Positions 1-8,135 of a stretch of 64,000 bases of DNA are shown here, piece after piece (positions within the stretch are counted from its first letter, which is position 1; each line of letters opens with the position of its first letter). The notes below the pieces were generated by a model that was not told where the DNA came from, made no database searches, and worked only from the letters and a program-made list of their open reading frames with translations. A program made the translations under genes and the position numbers. The stretch lies in assembly GCA_910588685.1 (NCBI GenBank), contig CAJUPX010000004.1, positions 1 to 64,000 of the forward strand, in the 5' to 3' direction. Origin of the DNA: an uncultured Christensenellaceae bacterium (GTDB lineage Bacteria > Bacillota > Clostridia > Christensenellales > Borkfalkiaceae).

Positions 1-2
1 TT

Positions 3-93
3 TGGCGCGGAAGAAGGGATTTGAACCCTTGCTACGGTTTCCCGTACTACTCCCTTAGCAGGGGAGCCCCTTGAGCCACTTGGGTACTTCCGC
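3..93 (-). tRNA. tRNA-Ser (anticodon GCU)
   Basis: Read on the minus strand this is a class II tRNA of 91 nt. It has a seven-pair acceptor stem (GCGGAAG with CTTCCGC), a long variable arm, a T arm with GGTTCAAATCC, and an encoded CCA at positions 5-3 after discriminator G. The anticodon stem CTCCC/GGGAG closes the loop CTGCTAA, giving anticodon GCU (serine AGC/AGU codons). The long variable arm fits serine. Confidence 0.97.
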
Positions 94-117
94 AATGCTT
101 AAACAAAAAGCATAGTT

Positions 118-146
118 AATATAACATATTAAATTATATTTGTCAA
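118..146 (-). promoter_or_regulatory. Promoter of tRNA-Ser
   Basis: On the minus strand a perfect -35 TTGACA (146-141) is separated by 17 bases from a -10 TATATT (123-118). Transcription should start about 18-20 nt before the tRNA 5' end. It fits a housekeeping sigma-A promoter. Confidence 0.8.
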
Positions 147-195
147 AACTTTTTTTTCGGTTTTGAAATATTTAATAAATTTTCCTTTTCAATCC

Positions 196-224
196 TTGAA
201 TAACATAAAAAACTGTGATATACT
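196..224 (+). promoter_or_regulatory. Promoter of the SGNH hydrolase gene
   Basis: A -35 TTGAAT (196-201), 17-base spacer and -10 TATACT (219-224) lie just before the gene at 251. The gene's ribosome site AAGGGAGG follows at about 234-241. Confidence 0.65.
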
Positions 225-250
225 GTTTTCATTAAGGGAGGAATAGAGGT

Positions 251-859
251 ATGAAGATAGTATTTTTGGGAGACTCTATAACCGACTGCGGACGCGACAG
301 GAATGACCCAAAGTCGCTCGGCAACGGTTTTGTAAAAATTCTTTCTGACAAGCTTTTGCCCATTTATCCTGATATGGATATAGAGCTTATAAACAAAGGT
401 AAATCAGGCGACGAGGTAGGGGATTTGCTGGCGCGCGCCGACGAGGACGTTGTTGCGCTTAATCCCGACGCGGTTGTAATAATGATAGGCATAAATAACA
501 CGCTGCATCAGTTTAAGGACGGCAAAGAGCTTGATTTTAAAAAGTTTGAAGAGGATTTAAAAGCTTTGCTTGTTAAATTCGGCGACGCGGGCTTTGACGT
601 TATATTCTTAGAGCCTTTCCTGTTGCCTGCGCCCGATAAGCGGAGAATGAGAAAAGTGTTCGACAGGGAATTAAAAATTATAAACGAAATAGTTCCGCCG
701 CTCGTCAAAGAATTTGTTGCGTACGACGAAATGTTCAACGGCGTTGCCGAGAGCATTCCGTATACCGAATATTCGCTCGACGGAGTGCACCCTACGCACC
801 GCGGTTCAAGACTAATCGCCGACACGGCTATTAAAGCTATAAGAAAACATTTATTATAA
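251..859 (+). CDS. SGNH/GDSL-type esterase or lipase
   Basis: This 202-residue protein shows the block order of SGNH hydrolases. GDS with the nucleophile serine is at residues 7-9, a GINN block carries the oxyanion-hole asparagine near residue 76, and a C-terminal DGVHPT block carries the catalytic Asp and His near 177-180. The family hydrolyses ester or acyl bonds in lipids or carbohydrates; the substrate cannot be read here. No signal peptide or membrane segment is visible, so it is probably cytoplasmic. The start is supported by an AAGGGAGG ribosome site. It appears monocistronic, with its own promoter upstream and a strong terminator downstream. Confidence 0.9.
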   Translation: MKIVFLGDSITDCGRDRNDPKSLGNGFVKILSDKLLPIYPDMDIELINKGKSGDEVGDLLARADEDVVALNPDAVVIMIGINNTLHQFKDGKELDFKKFEEDLKALLVKFGDAGFDVIFLEPFLLPAPDKRRMRKVFDRELKIINEIVPPLVKEFVAYDEMFNGVAESIPYTEYSLDGVHPTHRGSRLIADTAIKAIRKHLL

Positions 860-885
860 AATTTAAAAAACCTCGCGCAGGTAAT

Positions 886-924
886 ATGCCCCCAAAAGTT
901 TGTATAACTTTTGGGGGCATTTTA
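886..924 (+). terminator. Rho-independent terminator after the SGNH hydrolase
   Basis: A 15-bp perfect inverted repeat (886-900 and 906-920, loop TGTAT) is followed by TTTTAATTTT. The stem core CCCCAAAAGTT closely resembles the left end of the IS150-like remnant at 60014, discussed in the findings. Confidence 0.8.
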
Positions 925-1005
925 ATTTTGTCGGGTTTATACTGTTGTTAGTGAACAAACGTGGCGATTACAACGTTACTATACGTTAGTCAAGCGGAAC
1001 GCTAA

Positions 1006-2913
1006 TCAGCGACCTCTGCCGCCTCCGCCGCCGAAACCACCGCCGGAAAAACCTCCGCCGCCGAAACCACCGCCGAACTTTCCGCCGCCGTTTGAGCCCG
1101 AAGAGGAGGGGCGGGAAACCATATCCGCCGTCATATGCGACATTGAGTGGCGTATACACGAGTTTATAATCATAAAGTCGAATAAGTCCAAGCCTCCGGA
1201 AGAGGTAGCCCACTGCGGCGGCTGAACGGTAATGTCCTTAAACTTTTCTTCCCATTTATCGGAAACGCCTAAAACCTGCGCATAGGGTAAAACGTGGAAA
1301 TAGAAGTCAGGATTATCTTCCAGAAGTTTTTCAAGTTTATCCTTTTCGGCAAGCAGAATAAAGTTTTTAAAGCCGATTATTTCGCCGAGCTGCGCCGCGT
1401 ATTTATCCGACCTGTTTACAAGTATAACGGAAACCGCAACGGAAATGCAGCTAAGCGTGCAAATCACGATTTTAGGCAGTTTTCCCATAACGAAATCGGG
1501 AACCATTAAAACGTTGAAAAGGCAGGTTAACGCCGTTAAAATTAAAATTATTAATATGAACAGCAGTTTCTTGACAACGGAATATTTTAACTGACAAAAT
1601 TTTATCTGTTCGCTTACGGCATAAATTATCAGCATAGGAATAAGCAATGCAAGCGAAATGATATTAAGATAATGTATAGAAATGCGCGAGAGCATAAGTA
1701 TAACGGGCGCAAGCGCGGTAACTAATCCGCTCAACAGCGCAAACAATACCGAAACGCCCATACTCGTGCCTGTATAAAGCCCCTTGGACTGTTTGTTTAC
1801 GGAGCGCGTAATTTTTTCAACGGTTTTGTAAAACTTGTTTTTAAGCTCGCTCGGCTTAACTATATCGCTGTTGCCGAACAGTCCGTTAAACATAGTTTTT
1901 TCGTGTGATGAAGCCGAAACAGGCAGTTCTTTCACCGTACGTATAAGGGTGGGGTCGTCTTTGTCGTCAAGGTTTATTTTCAGATATCCCTTGTCGGCAA
2001 AATAATATATCAAAGACGTTATATCCTCGCTGTCTACGCTGTTGTCTATGAGCTTACCCATAAGTAACGGGTCCATTCCGTCCGGAGCTTCAAAATTTAC
2101 AACCGGCACAACTTCGCCTTTATTGAATACAAACAGCCGTAAAATTATTGCCACGAGCAAAATAAAAAGTCCTAAACCCGCAAATATGTACGGCATATAG
2201 TCCGTATAACTTTTTATCGCGCCGTCCTCGAAATGCAGATAAAAGGTTATTCCTTCGTGTCTGTAAAGGTGAACAGTCTGCGCCGTTAAAACCGTCCTGC
2301 CGTTTTCCTCTGCGGTTTTGAATGAGAGTTTATTTTCGCTGTACAGTCCTCCGGTGTAACACTCTGCGTTTTTATATCCGTCTGGCAGAATAAGTTTAAC
2401 CGAAACGTTGTTCTGGTCGCATTCCCAACCCGTGCCAACGGCGTTTATAGGGAGAGTGCCTTCGTCTACTAAATTGTTGAGAACAATGTACTTATATTTG
2501 ATAAGATAACGCTCGGATTTGCCGGTTTTTCTGTTGCTGTCGCCTATATCAACAGTTACAAATTTGCTGTCCTCGGAATAAACGTCGTACCATACGTTGG
2601 TCAGCGTTTCGTCTGGCAATATCTTTTTAACCGACACTTTTTGCACCATAGCGCCGTCGTTTACGGGAATATCGCGTAAAAAGCCGGTGCTCGCATAACC
2701 GAGATAATGTATGGTTATATCTTCGGTCACTTCCATAGAGCAGTTGGCGGAGATGTCGTATGTTAAATCGTATTTTTCTATTTCAAACTCGTACGGGCCG
2801 TAACCTGCGGCGCTCGCAGTTTTAGCCGTGTTTCCGAAAAACGCACATATAGCCATAACGGCGGTAAGTAATACCATCGTTACGGCTAAACGGCGGGATA
2901 TTTTAAATTTCAT
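1006..2913 (-). CDS. DUF2207 domain membrane protein
   Basis: A predicted exported membrane protein of 635 residues. An N-terminal signal sequence ends near ASAAG, followed by an extracytoplasmic beta-rich DUF2207 region (about 40-230). One transmembrane segment lies near 245-265 and four more cluster near 385-500. The C-terminal ~40 residues are almost pure glycine with Phe, Ser and Arg, common in this family. Its role is unknown. I place the start at 2913, since GAGGGAG precedes that ATG by a few bases, while the ATG at 2925 has no ribosome site. It follows lemA by about 27 bases on the same strand, so they form one operon, a pairing common in bacteria. Confidence 0.85.
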   Translation of the reverse strand: MKFKISRRLAVTMVLLTAVMAICAFFGNTAKTASAAGYGPYEFEIEKYDLTYDISANCSMEVTEDITIHYLGYASTGFLRDIPVNDGAMVQKVSVKKILPDETLTNVWYDVYSEDSKFVTVDIGDSNRKTGKSERYLIKYKYIVLNNLVDEGTLPINAVGTGWECDQNNVSVKLILPDGYKNAECYTGGLYSENKLSFKTAEENGRTVLTAQTVHLYRHEGITFYLHFEDGAIKSYTDYMPYIFAGLGLFILLVAIILRLFVFNKGEVVPVVNFEAPDGMDPLLMGKLIDNSVDSEDITSLIYYFADKGYLKINLDDKDDPTLIRTVKELPVSASSHEKTMFNGLFGNSDIVKPSELKNKFYKTVEKITRSVNKQSKGLYTGTSMGVSVLFALLSGLVTALAPVILMLSRISIHYLNIISLALLIPMLIIYAVSEQIKFCQLKYSVVKKLLFILIILILTALTCLFNVLMVPDFVMGKLPKIVICTLSCISVAVSVILVNRSDKYAAQLGEIIGFKNFILLAEKDKLEKLLEDNPDFYFHVLPYAQVLGVSDKWEEKFKDITVQPPQWATSSGGLDLFDFMIINSCIRHSMSHMTADMVSRPSSSGSNGGGKFGGGFGGGGFSGGGFGGGGGRGR

Positions 2914-2940
2914 AAACTCCCTCATAAAGGTTGCAGGTGA

Positions 2941-3531
2941 TTAAAACGAAACGGTAACGTTCTTTTTCTCTTCCGCGCTGTCAAGCTCGAAATAAGGCTG
3001 TTTTTCAAGCTTCATCTTTTTAGCGACTATATTTGAAGGGAAAGACTGTATTTTCGTATTGAAATCGCGGGCGGTAGCGTTGTAGTATTTTCTCGCCTGC
3101 GCAAGCTCGTTCTCAATAGTTTTAAGCTGGTTTTGCAAATCCATAAAGTTGGTGTTTGCTTTGAGCTCGGGATAGTTCTCCGTAACCCTGTTGAAGCTGC
3201 GCAAAACGTTGGTAAACGCCCTGTCGGCTTCAACCTTTTCCGCCGGCGTGGTTGCGCTCATTGCCATAGCGCGCGCTTCGGTAACTTTCTGGAAAGTTTC
3301 TTTTTCGTGCGAGGCGTAGCCTTTAACGGTGTTTACGAGGTTGGGGATAAGGTCGTATCTCTTTTTTAGATATACGTCGATTGTCGCCCACGCTTCTTCA
3401 AGAACGTTTCTCTTTTTAATGAGTTTGTTGTATGCGGAAATGTACCAAATCGCAAACAACAGCAACAAAAACGCAACTATACCGATAACGATACCGGCAA
3501 TCGCGCCTGTGCCAAGCAATAAATTGTTCAT
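2941..3531 (-). CDS. lemA: LemA family protein
   Basis: A 196-residue protein with a single N-terminal transmembrane helix (about 9-30), followed by the helical LemA domain. It contains the conserved stretch YLKKRYDLIPNLVNTVKGYA and, later, a TARDFNTKIQSFPSN block. Family members are membrane-anchored with the long coiled region on one face; function is unsettled. The start has a good site (CAGGAGTAAAAAA before ATG). It is the first gene of the lemA-DUF2207 operon, and its transcript probably begins between this gene and the Nudix gene. Confidence 0.93.
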   Translation of the reverse strand: MNNLLLGTGAIAGIVIGIVAFLLLLFAIWYISAYNKLIKKRNVLEEAWATIDVYLKKRYDLIPNLVNTVKGYASHEKETFQKVTEARAMAMSATTPAEKVEADRAFTNVLRSFNRVTENYPELKANTNFMDLQNQLKTIENELAQARKYYNATARDFNTKIQSFPSNIVAKKMKLEKQPYFELDSAEEKKNVTVSF

Positions 3532-3549
3532 TTTTTTACTCCTGTGTTT

Positions 3550-4041
3550 TTATAATTTTTTGATGTCGGCGAGCGCTAATTTTAAAAACGCTTCTGCCGT
3601 GGAATCCTTTTCAACCGCGTTTAAAGCTTCTTCGGGAGAAAACCAGGTAATTTCGTCTATTTCCTTTAAATCGGGAACGGCTTCGCCGTCTTCAGCCATA
3701 GATAAAAAGCCGAACATAAGTACGTTTCTCGGTTCGTGATAGCGCGAGCCGAGATAGCGGTATTTAACAGTATTGAGTTTAGTTTCCTCTTTAAATTCTC
3801 GCGTAACGGCTTTTTCGGCGGTTTCGCCCTTTTTTACATATCCCGCAAAGAGTATATAGTCATTGTGCCCCTTGTGCTTTGCAAGCAGAATTTTATCTTT
3901 TTGTCTGTTGGTAACAACCATACTTACGGCGGTAGCAAACTGAGCAAAACGGAATTGATTGCACGTTTTGCAAAACGGAACCAGCCCTTCGCCTTTTGCG
4001 TACATAAGCGTTAATTTTTCACCGCATTCGGTACAGAACAT
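3550..4041 (-). CDS. Nudix hydrolase with N-terminal zinc ribbon
   Basis: The 163-residue product begins with a zinc ribbon (CTEC near residue 3, CKTC near 27) like the NudC/NADH-pyrophosphatase group. A Nudix box follows near residues 74-96 with GYVKKGETAEKAV then REFKEET; the usual Gly after EE-x is a Lys, a small deviation. Nudix enzymes cleave nucleoside diphosphates linked to another moiety; the substrate here is unproven. An in-frame GTG nine bases upstream abuts the ribosome site AAAGGA, so the ATG at 4041 is the better start. The gene lies upstream of lemA on the same strand and could be co-transcribed with it. Confidence 0.88.
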   Translation of the reverse strand: MFCTECGEKLTLMYAKGEGLVPFCKTCNQFRFAQFATAVSMVVTNRQKDKILLAKHKGHNDYILFAGYVKKGETAEKAVTREFKEETKLNTVKYRYLGSRYHEPRNVLMFGFLSMAEDGEAVPDLKEIDEITWFSPEEALNAVEKDSTAEAFLKLALADIKKL

Positions 4042-4126
4042 AATTCTCACTCCTTTAACTTCTTTATTATATTATATAATATCGATAACGATTTTTCAAT
4101 AGGTTTAACTCGATTTCATTAAATTA

Positions 4127-4155
4127 TTGACAATATTTTAACTATATTATATAAT
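4127..4155 (+). promoter_or_regulatory. Consensus sigma-A promoter of the pyrophosphorylase gene
   Basis: A perfect TTGACA (4127-4132), 17-base spacer and perfect TATAAT (4150-4155) precede the gene. Transcription should start near 4162, giving a leader of about 20 nt. Confidence 0.85.
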
Positions 4156-4184
4156 AAATACACATAATATATGTGGAAAAAACG

Positions 4185-5399
4185 ATGAAAAACGATATTT
4201 TACAAAAACTTGAAAATTACGGGCAGGAGCATTTGCTGCAATATTACGGTGAATTGACCGCGGAAGAGCGCGAACAGCTTATAAGCGACATACGGAATGC
4301 GGATTTTTCCGTGCTTGAAAATATAGGCGGCAGCGCGCTGAAAAAGCGTGGAACAATATCTCCCGTAAACGCCGTGAGCGTTGAGGATATACAAAAAAAA
4401 TGCGCGGAATACGAGCGTGCCGGGCTTGAAATTATAAGGTCGGGCAAGGTTGCCGCAGTGCTGCTTGCGGGCGGTCAGGGCACGCGTTTAGGGTTTGACG
4501 GACCTAAAGGCTGTTATAATATCGGCATAAATAAAAAGCTGTCGATATTCGGACAGCAGATGAACAATATTGCGGAAGTTACAAAACAGGCGGGCGCGTA
4601 TTTTCATATTTTTATTATGACGAGCGCGGCAAACCGCGGACAGACCGTTGAGTTTTTTAAAGAAAATAATTATTTCGGCTATCCCGAAAACAAGCTGCAT
4701 TTTTACGTGCAGGAGCAGGCGCCGGTTAGCGATTATTCGGGCAAAGTATATCTTTCCGAAAAGCACCGCGTTGCGCTCGCGCCCAACGGCAACGGCGGCT
4801 GGTACTTATCGCTTATTAAAAGCGGTTTGAGCAAAGTTATTGAAAAAGAAAACATAGAGTGGCTCAACGTGTACAGCGTGGATAACGTTTTGCAACGTAT
4901 CTGCGACCCTGCGTTTATAGGTGCAACCGTTGCGGCAAACTGCAACTGCGGCGCAAAAGTCGTTAAAAAAGCGTATCCCGAGGAAAAGGTGGGCGTTCTG
5001 TGCTTAGAGGACGGAAAGCCCGCGATAATAGAGTATTACGAAATGCCCGACGCCTTAAAATACGAGCGCGACGGCAGCGGCGGACTTAAATACTGCTACG
5101 GAGTTATATTAAACTATCTTTTTAACGTAAAAGCGCTTAACGAAACTTCGTGTTCGCTGCCCTATCATTTGGCGGACAAGGCGCTTGCGCATATAAAGGA
5201 CGGCGTAAAGGTAGTGCCCGATAAGCCCTGCGGATATAAGTTTGAAACGCTTGTTGTGGATATGGTAAAGCTTATGGGTACCTGTCTTGCATACGAGGTG
5301 GTGCGCGAAAAGGAGTTTGCGCCCGTAAAAAACGCCGAGGGAGCGGACAGCGTTCAGACCGCACGCGAGCTGCTGATTAAAAACGGAATAGAAATATAA
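4185..5399 (+). CDS. UDP-N-acetylhexosamine/UTP-sugar uridylyltransferase (UDPGP family)
   Basis: A 404-residue nucleotidyltransferase of the UAP1/UDPGP type. The signature LAGGQGTRLG appears near residue 95, followed closely by PKG. A GNGG block, an NVYSVDNVLQ stretch in the place of the usual metal-binding NxDN, and a KFE block follow. The family makes UDP-sugars from UTP and a sugar 1-phosphate; sequence alone does not tell GlcNAc-1-P from Glc-1-P. Most bacteria use GlmU for UDP-GlcNAc, so this may be salvage. The start codon is uncertain: GTG at 4173 is also in frame, but only a weak GTGGAAA precedes the ATG at 4185. Confidence 0.85.
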   Translation: MKNDILQKLENYGQEHLLQYYGELTAEEREQLISDIRNADFSVLENIGGSALKKRGTISPVNAVSVEDIQKKCAEYERAGLEIIRSGKVAAVLLAGGQGTRLGFDGPKGCYNIGINKKLSIFGQQMNNIAEVTKQAGAYFHIFIMTSAANRGQTVEFFKENNYFGYPENKLHFYVQEQAPVSDYSGKVYLSEKHRVALAPNGNGGWYLSLIKSGLSKVIEKENIEWLNVYSVDNVLQRICDPAFIGATVAANCNCGAKVVKKAYPEEKVGVLCLEDGKPAIIEYYEMPDALKYERDGSGGLKYCYGVILNYLFNVKALNETSCSLPYHLADKALAHIKDGVKVVPDKPCGYKFETLVVDMVKLMGTCLAYEVVREKEFAPVKNAEGADSVQTARELLIKNGIEI

Positions 5400-5405
5400 A
5401 ATGAT

Positions 5406-5436
5406 AAAGCTCCGGCGCGAATCCGCGCCGGGGCTT
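5406..5436. terminator. Bidirectional terminator between convergent genes
   Basis: A 14-bp stem (5406-5419 with 5423-5436, tight AATC-type loop, one T-G pair) begins with AAA and ends with TTT. It can terminate both the pyrophosphorylase gene and metA. Confidence 0.85.
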
Positions 5437-5441
5437 TAAAA

Positions 5442-6362
5442 TTAATCGATTTTGTTGATGTCGTAGGGGGTGACCTGGTAAACGTAGTAGTTGAGCCAGT
5501 TTATATAAAAGAGGTTGGCAGTAGAGCTCCAGTTCATTTTAACTCTGCTCATATCCCCGTCCACAAAGTAGTTTGCGGGCGGTTTTATATTAAGCCCCTT
5601 TGCCCTGTCGCGCTCGTACTCGTTTTTGAGCGTATCCCTGTCGTACTCCATATGTCCGGTGACGAACACCTGCCGGTTGTCCGTACTCTTTATAACAGAA
5701 GCTCCGGCGCGTTTGGAATAAGCTAAAATTTTAAGTCCTTCAACGCCGTTAATGTCCCTGGCGTAAATTACGGTGTGGCGCGAGTGCGGCATATGAAATT
5801 CATCGGAAATGCCGCGCATTAAAGGCTCGCTCTCGCCGTCGCGTATGCGTTGGTGCGCGAATATCCCGAAGCATTTCTCTTTTAAAGGGTGCTTGTCAAT
5901 GCCGTAAAAGTGGTACAGCGCAGCCTGCGCTCCCCAGCATATAAACAGCGTGGAGGTTACGTTGTTTTTTGTCCAGTCGAGTATGCTCTGCAATTCCTGC
6001 CAATACGCGACCTGTTCGAACGGCATATTTTCTACGGGCGCGCCCGTAATTATCATACCGTCGAATTTTCGGTTTTTGATTTCCTCAAAGGTCTTATAAA
6101 ACCTGTCAAGGTGCTGTTTTTCGGTATGCGTGGAGTTGTAGGAGGCGGTTTTTACCAGAGTCACGTTGACTTGCAACGGCGAATTTGACAGCAGCCGCAT
6201 AAACTGCGTTTCCGTAGTTTCCTTTGTCGGCATCAGATTTAAAATTGCTATTTCAATGGGGCGAATCTGCTGCGAAAACGCGCGTTCGCTGTCCATAACG
6301 AAAATACGCTCGCCCGTCAGTATTTTATAGGCGGGAATATCTTTATCAATGACAATAGGCAT
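5442..6362 (-). CDS. metA: Homoserine O-acetyltransferase (MetA family)
   Basis: Activates homoserine for methionine synthesis. The 306-residue protein has the MetA fold hallmarks: catalytic Cys142 in FICWGAQAA, and His237 and Glu239 in TGHMEYD. Residue 111 in GAPVE is Glu. In characterised MetA enzymes Glu at this position goes with acetyl-CoA use, whereas Gly goes with succinyl-CoA. Acetyl-CoA is therefore the predicted donor, which matches the neighbouring O-acetylhomoserine sulfhydrylase. It starts one base after the metY stop codon, with AAAGGT upstream, so the two genes are translated from one message. Confidence 0.95.
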   Translation of the reverse strand: MPIVIDKDIPAYKILTGERIFVMDSERAFSQQIRPIEIAILNLMPTKETTETQFMRLLSNSPLQVNVTLVKTASYNSTHTEKQHLDRFYKTFEEIKNRKFDGMIITGAPVENMPFEQVAYWQELQSILDWTKNNVTSTLFICWGAQAALYHFYGIDKHPLKEKCFGIFAHQRIRDGESEPLMRGISDEFHMPHSRHTVIYARDINGVEGLKILAYSKRAGASVIKSTDNRQVFVTGHMEYDRDTLKNEYERDRAKGLNIKPPANYFVDGDMSRVKMNWSSTANLFYINWLNYYVYQVTPYDINKID

Positions 6363-6363
6363 A

Positions 6364-7635
6364 TCAAACCTTTTCGAGCGCCTGCCGCAAATCCTCTATA
6401 ATGTCTTCGGCGTTTTCAATGCCCACCGAAAGCCTTATAAGATTGTGCGGCACGCCGGCTTTTTTCAAATCCTCTTCCGAAAGCTGTCTGTGGGTGGTGG
6501 AGGCGGGGTGCAGAACGCAGCTTCTTACGTCGGCTACGTGCGTTTCCTGCGTTACAAGTTTTAAAGCTTCCATAAACGCGGCGCATTTTTCTACGCTGCC
6601 TTTAATACCGAAGCTCATCATTCCGCCCTGACCGTCGGGCAGATACTTTTCTGCGAGTTTGTGATATTTGTTGTCGTTTAGCGACGGATGGTTTATCCAC
6701 TCGACTTTCGGGTGTTTTTTGAGGTAAGCCGCAACTTTTTTTGCGTTTTCGGAGTGCCGCTCCATTCTGAGCGCCAAAGTATCGCTGCCTATATACGAAA
6801 TAAAACCGTTCTGGGGGCTCATAATCGCGCCGAAATCCCTCATCATCTGCGCGCGGCATTTGGTGCCGAAAGCAACGGGCAGGTCTGCGTAAACCAAGCC
6901 GTGGTAGCTCTCGTCGGGCGTGTTGAATGCAGCATATCTCGCGTTGTTTTTAAAATTAAAGTTGCCCAAATCTACAATAACGCCGCCGAGCGCAGCCGCG
7001 TGTCCGTCAAGATATTTTGAAGAGGAGTGAATTACAAGGTGTGCGCCGAACTTTTTGGGACGGCAGAGAACAGGCGTTGCAAGCGTGTTGTCCACGGCAA
7101 AAAGCACGCCGTATTTTTGCGCTATTGCCGCAATTTTATCAAAGTCAAGCACTACGATTGCGGGGTTGGCGATTGTTTCCGTAAAAATCATCTTGGTTTT
7201 GCCGTCGATGAGTTTTTCTATCTCTTCCGCGGGCGCGTCCGGGTCAAAAAACCTGCACTCTATGCCGAGCTTGGGCAGGGTGGTGGAAAACAGGTTATAC
7301 GTTCCGCCGTAAACAGCCGACGACGACAGGATATTGTCGCCCGCGCCGGCAACAGTAAACACGGCGAGCGACGTTGCCGACATACCCGATGCGCAGCCTA
7401 TCGCGCAAACGCCGCCTTCAAGCGCGGATACCTTGCCCTCGAACGCCGCAACGGTGGGGTTGGCAAGCCTCGAATAAAAATATCCGTCCGCTTTAAGGTC
7501 GAACAAATCCGCCATATCCCGGGTTTTGGGATAAAAATATGTAGTGGACTGTGCAATGGGGGGTATGCGGGCTTCACCCGAAGCGGGCGAATATCCGGCT
7601 TGTACGCATAAAGTATCTAATTTGTAGTTTTTCAT
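6364..7635 (-). CDS. metY: O-acetylhomoserine sulfhydrylase
   Basis: A PLP enzyme of the Cys/Met metabolism family, 423 residues. The cofactor lysine is Lys207 in HSSSKYLDGHA, and the phosphate-binding loop GCASGMSAT is at about 80-87. Length and the Glu-rich C-terminal end match MetY, which makes homocysteine directly from O-acetylhomoserine and sulfide. It is the upstream partner of metA, giving a short direct-sulfhydrylation route. TGAGGAAAAATT precedes the ATG. Only about 50 bases separate it from smpB, with no SAM riboswitch or T-box visible, so regulation of this unit is not evident. Confidence 0.93.
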   Translation of the reverse strand: MKNYKLDTLCVQAGYSPASGEARIPPIAQSTTYFYPKTRDMADLFDLKADGYFYSRLANPTVAAFEGKVSALEGGVCAIGCASGMSATSLAVFTVAGAGDNILSSSAVYGGTYNLFSTTLPKLGIECRFFDPDAPAEEIEKLIDGKTKMIFTETIANPAIVVLDFDKIAAIAQKYGVLFAVDNTLATPVLCRPKKFGAHLVIHSSSKYLDGHAAALGGVIVDLGNFNFKNNARYAAFNTPDESYHGLVYADLPVAFGTKCRAQMMRDFGAIMSPQNGFISYIGSDTLALRMERHSENAKKVAAYLKKHPKVEWINHPSLNDNKYHKLAEKYLPDGQGGMMSFGIKGSVEKCAAFMEALKLVTQETHVADVRSCVLHPASTTHRQLSEEDLKKAGVPHNLIRLSVGIENAEDIIEDLRQALEKV

Positions 7636-7684
7636 AATTTTTCCTCAAAAAGCTTTACTTTTCTGTTTTATTAAATGTTTTACG

Positions 7685-8131
7685 TTAATAGTTCTTTAAT
7701 TCTCTGTCGAGCGCGCGCTTTTGGTCGCGTTCGGCTACCGTGCGTTTTTTGTCGTAACTCTGCTTACCCTTGCACAGCGCAACCTCAACCTTTACAAGAC
7801 TACCTGAAAAATAAAGCGAAAGAGGCACGAGCGTGTAACCCTTTTCGTTGATTTTTCCCGCAAGGCGCGCCGTCTCCGCTTTGTGCATAAGCAACGCCCT
7901 GTCGCGCTTGGAATCCCTGGGCGAAAAAGCGCCCGCCTTGTCGTAAACGGGTATATGCAGGTTTTTAAGAGTAAGCGAGCTGCCGCGCAAAATACAAAAG
8001 CTGTCCTTTAAATTGCAGTTTCCCGCGCGCAGGGATTTTACTTCCGAGCCGCTCAAAACTATTCCCGCTTCAAATTTATCTATTACGAAATATTCGTATA
8101 ACGCATATCTATTATAAGCAATCTGCTTCAT
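7685..8131 (-). CDS. smpB: SsrA-binding protein SmpB
   Basis: A 148-residue SmpB that binds tmRNA and delivers it to stalled ribosomes. The conserved core VLSGSEVKSLRAGNCNLKDS and the basic C-terminal tail (KKRTVAERDQKRALDRELKN) are intact. A longer reading from 8149 uses a TTG inside the ribosome site. The ATG at 8131 is preceded by AGAGGA at a good distance, so I prefer it. It lies just behind rnr (four bases after the rnr stop), the usual Bacillota order secG-rnr-smpB. No tmRNA gene follows, unlike in many relatives. Confidence 0.95.
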   Translation of the reverse strand: MKQIAYNRYALYEYFVIDKFEAGIVLSGSEVKSLRAGNCNLKDSFCILRGSSLTLKNLHIPVYDKAGAFSPRDSKRDRALLMHKAETARLAGKINEKGYTLVPLSLYFSGSLVKVEVALCKGKQSYDKKRTVAERDQKRALDRELKNY

Positions 8132-8135
8132 AAAA

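Noticed and set aside
7027..7611. A 194-residue open frame opposite metY
   Set aside because: Shadow of metY; basic, unstructured composition and no start signal.
7636..7684. SAM riboswitch or T-box upstream of metY
   Set aside because: Only about 50 AT-rich bases separate metY from smpB, too short for either.
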